Assembly: GCA_960531495.1 (NCBI GenBank)
Contig: OY482846.1
Span: forward strand, 44,281,223-44,345,222
Direction of reading: 5' to 3'
Length of the DNA stretch: 64,000 bases
DNA from: Zeus faber
Taxonomy: Eukaryota; Chordata; Actinopteri; Zeiformes; Zeidae
The position numbers and the translations under genes are program-made. Positions 1 to 13,530 of this stretch are shown here, one piece after another. The notes beneath the pieces are model-generated. The model was not told the origin of the DNA. It searched no databases and saw nothing but the letters and a program-made list of their open reading frames with translations. Positions within the stretch are counted from its first letter, which is position 1. Every line of letters starts with the position of its first letter.

Positions 1-74
1 GACGTACAGCCAATGTTTATTGTGATCTGTAATCTGATTTTTCGAGCTTATAGAGCTTGTGCGTAAACACCGGG

Positions 75-190
75 TGTCATGACATTTCACTGCATATATG
101 TACGTGTACATGTACATACACGTGTACATACACACGTGTATGTGTATGTTTGTGACAAATAATCTCTTGAACTTCAACTTGAACTTGAAT
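75..190 (-). repeat. Short dispersed repeat, copy 1 (minus)
   Basis: Shares the words CTCTTGAACTT and GCATATATG and the layout of an alternating purine-pyrimidine core with at least five other places: 6205-6272, 37855-37910, 54890-54970, 57272-57338 and 62605-62670. It reads as a short 3'-end fragment of a dispersed non-autonomous or LINE-derived repeat common in fish. Family name not certain. Confidence 0.55.
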
Positions 191-3100
191 CACAGCACCC
201 CGAGCCGATCTGGCAGCCGGACCCATCTGGTACCACGTTCAGACCACACAGACCATTCACTGGTGGTCCGAAACTCTAGCTTCAGCGCCCCTAGTAGTAG
301 TAACCAGTACTCCGTGTTAGCGGCCATCAATTGGCTATAAACCCCTGCTGCAAATGAGGGGCACATTCGTCGATAGTTTGGCATTTTCTTTGGTCTTTTT
401 GAGTTCCGACCCAAAGCAGATGGTAAATATCCATTGTGTAAAATATGTGCCAATGAATACGCAACACCACAAACTTTATTATTTCCATATTTACATTTCC
501 ATTTTGGCCTACTTGCCATATTTATTATGGGTCCAGCCCATAGTGCTGGATCCTTTTTGTTATTGCTCTGTGTTTTTTTTTTTTTTTTTTTAATGTGCAA
601 TATCTAGACGGACAGATTGAGCTGGGGCTGCTCGTTCTGCTTTTTACCAAACCCCGAAAACCAAAACTAGCGAAGATATTCTCGCACCGCCGGAAGTTCT
701 AAGAACCATTGGAGGAACCAACCTTTTCTATTGTGTCTGCACGGCATCTTCCAGGAAAGGTCGTAATTGTTAAAACATCGTTCTTCAGGGATATTTAAAC
801 TGAACACCGGAAGAGGAACATGCAGTGACCTACGTGCACGTTGATCGGTCCAGACGTAAGTCCGCACAAACTGGGAGTCAAAAACCTACTCTGTGTTTGT
901 GTCCTCACACATGGAGTTCGCTTGCAGCTCCAGATCGACGGGTCTGAATCGTTTGTTTTATTTTAGTCCCAAAGGTTTAAAAAGTTGATGAAATGTCTCT
1001 GAGGGGCATGCAGTGTTTAGTCTGTTTGAATGGAACCGTGTTGTTGGGAAATTCCACACGGAGTCATTTCCTTCCACAGAGACACCATGAGGCAGGACTC
1101 CGTGAACCACAAGTAGTAGACAGCCACAGTCAAATATTTGGGATAAAGTAATGACATGCGACAAGTGTATCGGCTTTAAGTAGTAATTGTTCAACCTCAC
1201 CGCTAGATGCCACTAAATTCTACACACTGCACCTTTAAGTTCAATTGTAATTAAAGCTGCTGCACTTTTTACCTCTTGGTCACATCTTACTTTAAACACT
1301 TTCACTGTACATTACGAGTGCTGTGGAATGTTCATTGTATTAAAATAATGTTTAGCATTGTATTTTTCGGATTTTTTTACCCTTATTTTTCTTTGATATT
1401 TATTTTGTTAATAAAAGAGGACGCTAAACGCTGCTACGTTTTGTCAGAACATTTTTGTTTTGCAGTGTAGATTTTTGTTTCAAGACTAGTGTTTTTGTCC
1501 GGACAATTTCATTCTACCAGTAAATGTATTTTTAAATTACATCATAGCATACAACTGTCTTTTTTATAAAAAATAAAATAAGAATTTAACATAAATTGTG
1601 ATTTTTCTATATATATATTGTGATAAATATCGAATGGTATGAAATATTTTATCCTGATAACATTTTGAGCCTAGAAATCTGTACAGGCAGGAGAGCTCAC
1701 TGTCATCTGGCCATAATATCCACACTAGTATTCTGAAACTGTCACATTTGTTTCATTCGTCCTGAATTTCAGAAAACCGTATTTGCATACCATATTTAGA
1801 CCCATAATTATAAGCAAGTCTGAAATGTCGGCGCTTTATTTTGTGCAGGCGTCCAAAACAAACGCTGTTTACCGTTTGCGTTTCTTATTTCACCCAGTGT
1901 GATTATGAGCTAATAAAGCCACCACTCCCCCGAACGTTCACCTGTCATAACACAGGTTCGGGCTTATTGGGAGCTAGCGGTGTCATGGAATGTAGTTGAT
2001 CGGTTATCCGTACGGGTCGCCTGTGAACCACGGATCAATTTGTGAAATTCAACCAATCGTCGTGAAATACAGCTTTGCTGCCGCCGTTCCTTTTTTTTTT
2101 AAAATCATAATTCCATCAATCTTGATGCAGAGTTACAGTGAAAAGAAGATAAAGACAGACCCGTGCTGTGTTTTACTCTGAAGCGCAGTGATTGGTTTAC
2201 GGTACGTTGCTGATACTTTACGACCATGAAGCAAATGTCGCCCCTATGCGGCATATTGGAGCGGTCAAGATGCGCTGGCAAACAACATACAAACATATAA
2301 TGTGTTCTGTTGACAGATGCAGATGCAGACTTCTCTATAACTTGCTTCATTCTGAACCAGTTTTCATGAAATTTAGTTTGTTATAAATGTGAGAAATTGA
2401 ACATGAAAATTCCGTTACTGGGGGCAGATCTCATCTTATTTTTTTTTTATTCACTACCATGTTTAAAGGAAGAAGGTATCATTTTTAAGATTTTATTTAA
2501 ACATTGCACATCTTGAGTGTTGTTTTCATTTCAGGCCATGGGCTAAAGTTCCTTGTTTCTGTGTTTTTTTTTTTTTTTTTTTCCCAGAATAAATGGAAAG
2601 CAGAGATATATTTGTCTCCCATTTTTTTATTTTTTATGTTTTATTTTTAATTTTTAATTTTCTTTGTTGATCCGAAAAATGATGTGGTCTGTTACTTGCA
2701 ACTGTGATAAGAGCCGAACTGTGGGTTTTTTGATCCGTTGCACCCATATTGGGAACTGAAGCCATTATCAACTATTGACATTGCAGCTGCTGTGCAATAA
2801 TAGCTTTCTCCAAAGATATAGCCCAATAACTAAATAATTCATCCCTCTCTGCCTCTATCTTGGAGGAAAATATTTCCGCCCCTCCTATAATATTTGGTCC
2901 GCGCCATTAAATTATTCAACCGCCTCACCATAAATTGTTTGTTGAACGGCTTGACCTTTTTGGCTGGATTAAGTAAGCACAATAATTCATTTCTTCAGAG
3001 GCCCCGGCATAACGAGTGGCACAATCACAGAGCCTGAATTGGATCTGATCAGTTGACGCAGACCGCTCTGGGTTGCTAAGTGACGGCGGGAACTTTTCCC

Positions 3101-3413
3101 GCCCACTGCGTCTGCGGATGAAGTCTGGGGTGATTGAAATTATCAAAAGAAGCCACAAAACACCGGCACCGAGACAGAGTTTGACGAAGCAATGAGTCAC
3201 TTGTCAAAGGAAGTTCTGTCTGAAGTTTATTTACTTGCTTTGTGAGCTTACGAATGGCTCGATGTCGAGGCCAGACGCGGCAGCGGGAACGGCTCTGGTA
3301 TCGCACCTTAAATCCACATCCAGTGACGACCGCCCCGCGGGTGGTGGAGAGTTCATTCTAGACAATGTTTTTGAATGATTTTGTAAGTTTTGCCTTTGCT
3401 GTTATCATGTCCA

Positions 3414-3518
<105 letters not shown>

Positions 3519-3618
3519 CCAACTGTATAGCTTCAATGGTCCCAAGTAAACAGTTGGACGCTCAGCTTCCGGCCCCACCCCACTGACTCCCCCACCTGCT
3601 CTCCTTGCACCTAGCCAG

Positions 3619-3620
<2 letters not shown>

Positions 3621-3665
<45 letters not shown>

Positions 3666-3983
3666 TTCTCTCTCCCCCACACACCTTTTTGTCCCTGCAC
3701 TCTGCTTCTTAATCCCAGCGTGAGACACTCCTTCCTCTCCTCCTCTCTCTCTCTGCTCATCTCCCCATTCGCTTTCCCCTTTCTCATCCCTTTCCCTGTC
3801 TCTCTCGCTTTTTTTTTTTTTTTTTTAATCCTGTTAATTTCCTTCATGTCCTCCTTCCTCCGCCTCCTCCTCCATGCCTGTCCCTGGTTGCCCCGATTAC
3901 CCCTCCTCCCCTCTCCCTCCAACCATCCCAGTGCCCTGAGGTCTGCACCCCCTGTGGTGGCACTACTTCCTCCTCTTCTCACC

Positions 3984-4026
<43 letters not shown>
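3621..4026. repeat. Pyrimidine-rich block: CT tract, CT-rich DNA and CA tract
   Basis: A pure CT tract (3621-3660) runs into about 300 bases of strongly CT-biased sequence with a T tract (about 3810-3826) and ends in a CA tract (3984-4026). It lies just upstream of the CpG-rich candidate first exon. Long polypurine-polypyrimidine DNA like this can adopt triplex (H-DNA) structures, but function here is only inference. Confidence 0.9.
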
Positions 4027-4028
<2 letters not shown>

Positions 4029-4163
4029 TTATAGAGTGGACTTGCGGGTGTCTGGGTCCGCCGTGAGTGGCTGCTCCGGTGCTGACATCACGCCAGGCCC
4101 AGCTGTTGCTTTGGCGCTGTCTCCAAGGCTGGCTTGATGGGTTGTGGCAGGTAGACTCGTAGA

Positions 4164-4165
<2 letters not shown>

Positions 4166-4249
<84 letters not shown>

Positions 4250-4260
4250 TCTCTCTCTCT
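4166..4260. repeat. (CT)n microsatellite next to CpG-rich exon
   Basis: Nearly pure CT tract, GA on the other strand, directly upstream of the CpG-rich segment 4300-4500. GAGA-type tracts often sit in vertebrate promoters, so this may be part of the r3hdm1 promoter; no transcription start can be fixed from sequence alone. Confidence 0.9.
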
Positions 4261-4299
4261 GCCCTCCCCCTCGCTCTCTCTGCCCTCCCCTCCCTCTCT

Positions 4300-4485
4300 C
4301 ATTCTTACACTCGTGCGCACGCCGGAGAGGCGCACACGGAAGGGCGGCTGCGGAGGAACACGAGCTCGGTGGTCGGCGGCGGCTCGCTCGGCGGCCAGCG
4401 GCGCCCCCGCCCTCCCCCCTCGCGATGGAAGCTAAAAGCGTCCGCCTCACCAAGAGGGAGGGAGACGGGGGAGACGGTGGGGCAG
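4300..4485 (+). promoter_or_regulatory. r3hdm1: CpG-rich candidate promoter and 5' exon of r3hdm1
   Basis: GC- and CpG-dense segment that contrasts with the AT-rich surroundings and ends in a consensus donor (GGCAG, then GTACG from 4486). It contains an ATG at 4425 in a short open frame. If this exon is spliced straight to the first coding exon at 14329, that frame meets a TGA after 24 codons, upstream of the MRMSD start, so the ATG would be an upstream ORF and not the protein start. The 5' limit is unknown. It could also be an alternative first exon. Transcription start mapping would settle it. Confidence 0.42.
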
Positions 4486-4884
4486 GTACGTTCGAGCGGC
4501 TCTCGAGGCCGCGGTCCTGTCAGTAGTGGGGGGACGGCCGGTGCTATTTTAATGACTTGCTTGAGTTTTCCATCTTTGTTTCTCGTGCTGGGTAAACATG
4601 TGTTAAGTTTATATTTTTGTGTATTGTAAATGGTTCCTATTGTTCCTGTTGTCGGTGGTTTGCCAGCACTTAAGCCTAACGACTGCGGGGGTGTCAAACA
4701 CCAGGACATGAGACGGAAGGGTTTTGTTCATGCGGTGATCTCCATGTAGAGTCCAGACTGGTGCATCTGTGCCTTGCTTTAAGAGAAAGCGGGGACCAGT
4801 CGGAGCGCTGGGAGTCGCAGCTCGTTACCCGCTTTCCAATTACTAGGCTAATTAAGCAGGATAAAGCCATTAAAAGGCTTTTAC

Positions 4885-4885
<1 letters not shown>

Positions 4886-4965
<80 letters not shown>
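4886..4965. repeat. (CT)n microsatellite
   Basis: Pure CT dinucleotide tract of about 78 bases, 400 bases downstream of the candidate first-exon donor. Confidence 0.96.
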
Positions 4966-4968
<3 letters not shown>

Positions 4969-6048
4969 TTCTGTCTCTTTCTCGCTCCTGCGCTCACTCG
5001 CTCGCTCTCTCCTTCTTTTTCTATTGTTCTTCAGCCGAGCTCTCTGTCGGTCCCGCCCGGCAGGTGTGCTCTGTTCTGCCGGTGTTTTCCCGCAGATGGA
5101 CTTGTGACGACTCTGGCAAACTCTTATTTTTTTTCCTTCCTTTCTCTTGTGTGAAGCTTCCTAGATTATATTTAAAAGGTACAAACAACAACAACAAAAA
5201 AATCCACTACACCGTGCTTCTCGGGTGCCCCTTTTTCTTGAGAATTATTATTTTTTTGAGCCACACTTCTAATTTGCATGGATTGATCCCCCCCTGGAAG
5301 CCCTGACGGCGATGGATAATAGATTTCCCCGGCTGCTTTGCTGTGGATTAAATTTATTATGCCCCCCACCCCCTGACCCCCACCCAACCTCCGCCCGCAG
5401 AGACTGAATGGTGCCCGCCAGTCATGTTTCTCACATCAATCAATCAGCTTCTTTCTAATGATTACCTAATTGCTACACCGACCGGTCTGTGACAGGTGTG
5501 TCGAACTAATCATTTCTGTGCTCTTAACCCGGCGACACTGCGCCTTACCCCCCACCACACACACAAACGCACGCACCCACACGCACACGCACACGCACAG
5601 GCACACGCACACGCACACACACACCCTCCAGTCCGTGAGACTGTCGTTCTGTAATTAGCGGAAATGGCCGGGAAATGAAAAATTTGAGGCCGCCTGGCTA
5701 CGCACGGCAACCGAAAATCTATTTCGTTGCAGCCTAATTAACAGTTTATTTCTCGGCCTGAATTTTTTTAATAGCCCGCGTCGCCGAGTCACGTGCAGCG
5801 CGGCACGCGCACCTTTTAGTGTTGAGTTTTATCCCACTTTGAGGTCGGCTCACCGCTAATCACCCGAGTTGAAATTGGTTAGAATAGTTATGTTTTTTTT
5901 GTCTGTGCTTTATGATAGCGACACGGTATGGAAGCTAGTTTGCTTATGGCTCATTGCTCATTAGAGATATTGCCAGAGATGAGACAGAGAAACGCCCTAG
6001 GCCACGCAAAGCCCAACAGAGAGAGCTGCAGAGGTCAGGGAGACCGGA

Positions 6049-6088
<40 letters not shown>

Positions 6089-6204
6089 ATACTCCCGAGT
6101 GGGGCCGATCAATAACGATCATCTTTTAGTCATCAAATTTGCGGTACACAATTTTGTCGTCTGAAATAGGGCTGTCACGATCAGGACACTTTTGTTGACG
6201 ATAA

Positions 6205-6272
6205 ATTCAAGATTCAAGAGGTTTATTCGTCTCATACATATACATACTTCCATACATATATGCAGTGGAATT
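6205..6272 (+). repeat. Short dispersed repeat, copy 2
   Basis: Plus-strand copy of the same repeat as 57272-57338, with near-identical order of words (CAAGATTCAAGAGG, TTTATTCGTC, CATACATATACATAC, CATATATGCAGTG). It lies just inside a GGGCTGTCACGAT word at 6170 that resembles one end of a hAT-like element; no partner end was found. Confidence 0.6.
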
Positions 6273-7050
6273 CAAATTGTCCTCCAAGTTATTGTAGAAG
6301 ACCCTTTTTTTGGCATTGAAGATTGGCAAATAAACCCAACCTGGTAATTTTCCTCAACCCAACTGATGGAAACTCACCTACTTTACTCACTCACTCATTC
6401 TAATTCCATTCCTGTATCGGACTATTTTGTAAAAAGATCGCAATCAGCTCAAATGATTACAATTATGTAATGACTTTGACTTAATTAATTAATTTTGTCT
6501 GAAATATTAGAGGGCACTATGGTTGAAATGTAGGTCTTTCAGTCTGAACCACTGAGATCCTTGTCGGGGCTATATATCTGTTCAATCTGTTTGTTTATTA
6601 GGGGTCCAGCCGCAGGCCAGGAACCCTATTGTATTTGCTTGGATTTTATTATTTTTTAAACTCCTCTGTGGGTTTCGGTTTAAAAGTGGTCGAAGAAAAG
6701 ACCAAACAGATCTCAGAAAATCTTTAAAAAAGTGATTAAACAGCGAGTCAAAAAAACGATGCTGCGTTTAATGTAAACCGGGAAAATTGTAACTCATTGT
6801 ATGAGTTACAACACGCAGTCTTAGAGCAACCCAAAGGCAGAATGAATCTCATGCTGCGTTTCACGAACCCGAAAAACTTTAATATGTACCTAACACGACT
6901 AAATTGGACCCTGTGTATTGCTGCCTGCAGCTATATTAACATTTTATGTTCATTGTGTCTGGGATGATGAACACATAAGCTGTTCTGGAATTTATCAACG
7001 CTGTGGGTTAAAAGAAATGTGACCATGAATTCATCCATGACACGCACACG

Positions 7051-7414
<364 letters not shown>

Positions 7415-8097
7415 GTCTGTGTGTGTCCACAGTTCACAGAGTGCTTCACAGGGAACAGAAACATCTTTCACTTTCATTTTCGCCGTCCAACATAATGGTG
7501 TCGCAGAGCATGACGAGTGCCGCTGGACCCGTCTCACTCCTCGACCCAGCCTCTCGGTTTCTGTCCGGAATTAATTTCCAACCACATTGGTCTATGCGCG
7601 TGGGAGTATGTGCGTGCACAATCAATTACAATTACAATCAATAATAATAATAAAAACAAATAGGTGATAATCCGGATTTGTTCACTGGAGACTACCTCTT
7701 AAGGTAATTTGACAATATTTCGGGATAACTATTGATGCAGGGTTGATTAGAACAGCTATAGCTGAGTCTATAACGTTCAGAAATGTGCAGTACTTTAGCA
7801 TAATACAGCCAACATTTAATTGCATTGCCATAACAGCAATCCCAGACGTTATCGAGTATACATATTGCAATGTATAAAAAAAGAGGTATTGATGTATTGT
7901 GTGTTTTCCACCACCACTGTCTGTGTTCAAATACAATACAGGAAAATGAATAATAATGCAGCTATCTTGGAGCGGTTAAATTCTGAACCTTAAATTGCGT
8001 GAAACATATCGTACATGTTAATCCTCAGAGAAGATCTGATATATGGCAGTTTGTGCACAGCGCCCACTTTGCCACTGCACAAAAATTCCGTTGATGG

Positions 8098-8098
<1 letters not shown>

Positions 8099-8145
<47 letters not shown>

Positions 8146-8187
8146 GCGTGCGGGCGGGCGGGCGGGCGTGCGTGCGCGCGCGCGTTT
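8099..8187. repeat. TG tract grading into GGGC and CG repeats
   Basis: A TG tract (8099-8140) passes into GCGTGTGCGTGC, then four GGGC units (8152-8167), then CGTGCG and a CG run to about 8184. The order gives a Z-DNA-prone stretch on both sides of a four-run G motif. Confidence 0.93.
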
Positions 8188-8620
8188 ATTGCAGATAGTG
8201 GTTGAGGCATGGCAATAAATGTGCAGTGATAGCAGAGAGGTGTGACAGTGAACGACGCCTGGGGGGAGTGTATTTCAGGTGGCTGTGCTCAATGACTCCT
8301 TTTATACTGCCGTTCAGCCATTTCCCCTCAGGCGGTGACACCAAAGGAAGGACACACAGCCAGGTAGGCAGCAGAGAGAGAGAGGGAAAATCAGAGTTCA
8401 AAGTGTCTGTTTCGGTGATTTCATCATGGCTGCCACGACTGCCAAATTGGCAGTCGGTCTGTGCCTTTATATATATTTTCCATTTTTATAACTAAACAGA
8501 AAGAGGAAGTAGTCATGCCCTTGTTTTTATATCCAATTTCAATAATGAATTTCAATTTGATGTTTGATCTCAATGCCAGAAGGCTGCTGCACATTTCATC
8601 AATAAGGCCACACCCTTGTC

Positions 8621-8952
8621 TTAGGCTGGGCAATATATCCATATAATATCAATATTGTTATATAAGGCTATTGTCTGGGATCTCGTTTTCGTTTTTTGGA
8701 ATTGTCTGAAGACTGAATTATGAAAGAAATGCAGATTGCATTTTTCCGAGAATTTCTATTTCTGTACTTCATGGATCGTTCGAGCTGTAATATTCACATT
8801 ACGAATAATTGATGACTGTCCCTCCAATTTTTATTGTGTGTACATATATTGTGAAAGATAATAGTCTATATAGTCATCCCCAAAACATGGAATTACGAGG
8901 TATTTCTTGAAAAAACTCAATATTTTCATTTTGTCAAGACCAACCAGCCCTA
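8621..8952. mobile_element. Short non-autonomous hAT-like element
   Basis: The left end reads TTAGGCTGGGCAATAT and the right end, read on the minus strand, TAGGGCTGGTTGG; such ends are typical of hAT-type MITEs in fish. The interior is AT-rich without coding capacity. The 8-base flanks are only roughly alike (CCCTTGTC against CCCTCTGT), so the target duplication is unproven. About 330 bp. Confidence 0.5.
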
Positions 8953-10399
8953 CCCTCTGTCAAATCTCCCATGTACACAACGGGGGAAGTGTATCATGCT
9001 TGGTTTATTTGACCCTAGTGACCCTGCGGTGGTTGCTCACCACAGCGGTGGAGATGAACGAAGAGAAAATAAATAAAAGTATGTCGGGAGCGGTCGGAAA
9101 AGGAAAAATTTTGTGTTTTGGGGTGGAAGTCGAGGGCCGCCAGCACGGCTGGTGAACATCGGCTTCACGCATGGCTCCAAGAGGATACTGTCCTTTCTTT
9201 GTAAAGCAATTTTTTTTCAGCCAACGACTCCCCTGATAATATCTCCCTGGGTTATTACAAAATGGCACCTCCACACTGATCCATCGGCTGCTGTGGTGAA
9301 GCTATAAAGAGCAGTTTCGCTCTGATTTGTGGCTTCGCCTATCGTGGATTATCGTATCTCACAATACGTTTCTAGCGTAAATGACTCCGTAAGCGATGAG
9401 TGTTGGTGGTAAGGGGGGGAGGCTGGTAGCCAGATTTTGACACTGAGAAAAATCCTTGCAATTGAATTGTCTTAAAGACTCCCCATTCTAGAAGGGTACC
9501 AAAAGTGACTGCCATTTTACCCGAGTCCTGTCCCACCTCCCTTTAACACTGTCGAATCCCACCAAAATAACATCACCTTCCAGACGGCATAGCATGTGTT
9601 GGCATTAAGTCCACATTTTAACCACTTTCCTGGTATTGTGAGTTATCAAACACAGTTCTTGTTTGCACTGTGTTTTAGGAAATACTGCATAACGACAGTT
9701 TGCTAAGCACGCAAATGATGAATTGGAAGTTATTGAAAGTGGCTTAGAGTATGTTGTCGTTATCATTGTAGTTTTCTCTGTGTTGCAGTATGTGCCTTTA
9801 TATTGAATACAAAGATTTTTTTAAATGTTGAACTTAACGTTAAGTTAATAAATCGTCTTTGGCATTCTGAATGGCTTATTAAGGACATCCTTCATTGGCA
9901 GCAAATTCGAATCAGAAATAATCACATCTAATGTGCACACAAGTGAAAACAGATTTGTGTTTGATTTGTATTTAAAAGTGCGAATTAAAAGCGAAGCCCG
10001 ATGCACGTCAGTACTGCCGTCGGACGATTTTCGATTCAAAAAGGCTCGTATAGAATAATCTGGGCAGCCTCCTCTCAATCTGGCGGCTGTTCTGGTAGCA
10101 GACAGATCTGTCAAGCGGAGGGAAAAAGAACAAGGTGGATTTCTAAAGTGTGCAGCCATTCCCACTTGACCTTTTCCATCTGCCATGCGGGGCTGCACCC
10201 GGAGGAGATGCAAGTAGGTTGGATTCATTCCTGGCACAGTGGCGTGCCGCGGCGCAGCGGGGCGCGCCACCCGCTCGCCGAGCCAAAGATGGATGAGGGA
10301 GGCAGAGCGAGAGGGGGAGGTTCCTGGATGCTGGAGCGAGAGCACTTGTATCAGCCTGCCACACTGTTGTTACACGAAAAGTACACATGGTCAGAAACA

Positions 10400-10435
10400 C
10401 AACCGATTTCAGTTGTGCCCAACTGAAATCGGTTG
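10400..10435. repeat. Perfect 16-bp inverted repeat with 4-nt loop
   Basis: CAACCGATTTCAGTTG (10400-10415) is followed by four bases and then its exact reverse complement (10420-10435). It would form a compact hairpin in DNA or RNA. Mixed base composition makes a chance origin unlikely. No coding or known repeat context. Confidence 0.85.
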
Positions 10436-11155
10436 AACGAAATGAACGACGTATCTTGGCCCAGAATGCGTATCCGCAAACGGCGCGAGGCGCTTCAGGC
10501 AGGCTGCATCACGAAGATGCCTTCTGGTGCTGTCTGGAGTAGCTTGTGTAGAAGTGAAGTTGTGCCTGATATTAAAATGAAAATAAATGACTACACCTTA
10601 ATTAAGGCATGATGTACCCTCGTGTTAGGCCCAGCTCATTATACATGAGCTGGCCATTTCCTCCATCATGAGGAAATGTTTGCTATTGATATTATTCACT
10701 ATCAGAACATAATGGTTGATGTATAATCCATTTTTTTTCTCCATTGGAGACGTCAAACGCGCTCCGATGTGAGAAAAAGACGTGTTTGACGTTGCTCTTG
10801 GAATTAAATTTTAGGTTAATATTGGCCCCATATCGGACCAATACAGGTATCAGTCCGTCCTAGATCACTCAGTCCTCAATATGGCTGATGTAGACGCAGT
10901 GTCAAACTATTTCCATCGGTGTTACCCCAAAATGAGCTTCGTGGGTTGATTTTAAAATGTACGTGCCACTAAACGTCGGAGGAATTGAAGTGGAGGACTG
11001 CTCACACCCCTACCTCCTCCGCTTTGCTGTTCTGTTGAATTCCTAAAACGTGTTTTTTAACGGGGTTGGCAGCTGCGCTTTCTCCTGCTGCACTCCAGAC
11101 TTCTGGGCTCACTCATCCATTATTTATGGCACATAGGCACGCATGGGGCCCAAAA

Positions 11156-11209
11156 TACACACACACACACACACAAAATACACACACACGCGCACGCACA
11201 CACACACAC

Positions 11210-11251
<42 letters not shown>

Positions 11252-11252
11252 A
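11156..11252. repeat. CA-rich compound microsatellite
   Basis: CA repeats with ACACGCGC and CTTACACA interruptions. The open frames across it encode Thr-His runs only. Confidence 0.93.
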
Positions 11253-11644
11253 GCTCTCACTTTCCCACACACACACTTCTAATCTAATGCTCTTAACCGC
11301 ACAAACACACAGATCAAAAACAACGTGTGTGCTCTTCCAGACACCGGCGAAGCTTTCTCGTCCTCCATCATGAACACACGCAGAGACACGCAGCATCTGC
11401 CTTTCTCAAGTCGCGTCGACTGCCGGTGCCGGTCCGTGCGCCCCGACCCTAACGACCGCTGACCTCTGGCCACCGGCAGGTTCAGCGGGGACCATGAGCG
11501 TGTGGGAGCGCGGCGGCGTTCTGAGAGGCTGAAGGGGTCGTGAGGACAGGCGCTGCCAGGCCCCGCGTCTACAGCCTGACTGAAGGCGACCCCGCCCGCC
11601 CACCGCCGCGGTCTGACCTCCACCGAAACCAAGTACGTCTGGGA

Positions 11645-11783
<139 letters not shown>

Positions 11784-12874
11784 CATTCCCACTTTAGCAG
11801 AAATTTACATAAGCTTTAATTGATATTAATAATCGCATAATCCAGTTAATAAGTAATGAAAAAATACAGTGGAAGTTCAAACAGAGTATGAACCGGATAA
11901 GACAGTGCCGGTACGTTGAAGCCTACAACGTTTGCCACACGCTTCCAACCTTATTCATCTGCAAGAAGTGTTGCAGTGGATTATTTTCCCCGTAGTCCCG
12001 TAGACAATCAATGGCAAATCGGAAAAATAAACTTGTATAATTGTCATATGCCTTTCCAAGCTCTCTGCGGCAAGGCGACGGTGCCCACCAGAGCGTCCTC
12101 GACCCAGCGGCCCGAAACAGGGAGCTGTTTTGTGACTAAACGGAACGTTGCTTGAAACACAACAAACGTCTGATTTTGCTGGAAAACTCAGTTTCCCGGC
12201 ATGGAACCGCGTAGCAAAGAAATGTTACAGCAAGAACAGTCCGTTAAAAAAAAAAAAAACTGGCAGCACATCGTGCTGCTCTACTTGCAGACCTATGGTT
12301 TAAGGCTGATGACATTATACAACTTACATTTTATATTGTCATATTATCTTGTCTTTACCCAAGCATTTCCCCGATATATTGCTGAGGATAAAAGGCCAAT
12401 TCAAAAATTGTTTGGTGTTTGCCTCCCTGGGGGCAGCCAGCAACGTGGGGGAGGGAGGGGGGTATACGAGGCTGAGCAATTCAAATGCCGGATGCGAGGC
12501 CGACTTCAACCCGACAGTCTGGTCCCCTGACGGAATGCGCAGCGTACAGGCTGGGATGCGAATGATTTGTTTTGTGGGATAAAGTAGCCATCCATCACAG
12601 CCCCCCCACCCCCCCAAAATGCAAATTCGTCCAACATCCTTAAAACATTTCAGTCTCTCTCAGGAGTCTTTCCGCATAAAAAATGTCTAGAGTGGACTGT
12701 AAATATTCGGGACCTGGGAATATTAAGATGTTTTTCCTCTTGCTGTTTTCCTTTCAAACGTTAAAAAAAAACAAAAAAAGCGCAAACTATAAATAAACAA
12801 ATCAGATGTCTGCAGTCCTTGTCAGGAGTTTTGACAGTCGGTCGAAATTCAACGTTTAACTCTCCACTACCTGT

Positions 12875-12875
<1 letters not shown>

Positions 12876-12924
<49 letters not shown>

Positions 12925-12940
12925 ACAGACACACACACAC
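12876..12940. repeat. (CA)n microsatellite
   Basis: CA tract with two CACAGA interruptions near its right end. Confidence 0.95.
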
Positions 12941-13403
12941 TAACACCCAGGCTAGCCACGGTGCATTTTGCCAGGCAATGTATCTCAGGAGAGTCTTGGA
13001 CCTCGACGGCGGAAGTCTATTTACCCTGACAAAGAGGAATGGGATGCCACCGTGTGTTTGTTTGCTTGGTTATTTATTTATGTATTTATTTATGTGGTGA
13101 GCGCCGTTTCGAGCCCTTCTGAGACCATGATAAACCGTCGGGTTTTCAGACACTCGGGCTCGGATTGGGGAGCGGCTTCGTTCGCCAGCCCTGGACCAAC
13201 GGCGAGTCACGGAGTCGGCGGAGGGTTCATGAGTGACTGATTGACAGGCGCAGAACGCACGCACGCACGCACACACGCGCACACACAAAGCACCGTAAGC
13301 GACTTTGTGTCTTCGCTGTTGTTGTGCAGAACTAATCTGACAAACCCATTTCTAATTAAGCCATTAATCATAGCACCATGCACCAGATGTCTTCCCTCCC
13401 TTC

Positions 13404-13404
<1 letters not shown>

Positions 13405-13481
<77 letters not shown>

Positions 13482-13482
13482 G

Positions 13483-13526
<44 letters not shown>

Positions 13527-13530
13527 TGTG
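13405..13530. repeat. (TG)n grading into (TGCG)n
   Basis: Pure TG (13405-13475), then GCGTG/TGCG units to about 13530. Alternating purine-pyrimidine throughout, hence Z-DNA prone. Confidence 0.95.

Noticed and set aside
4425-4485. ATG at 4425 as the protein start
   Set aside because: Joined to the next coding exon it meets a stop before MRMSD; it could only be an upstream ORF or belong to an unseen isoform.
9845-10345. 166-codon minus-strand open frame
   Set aside because: No recognisable family, no conserved motif, no matching splice context; it overlaps a + strand open frame of similar length in CpG-rich DNA.
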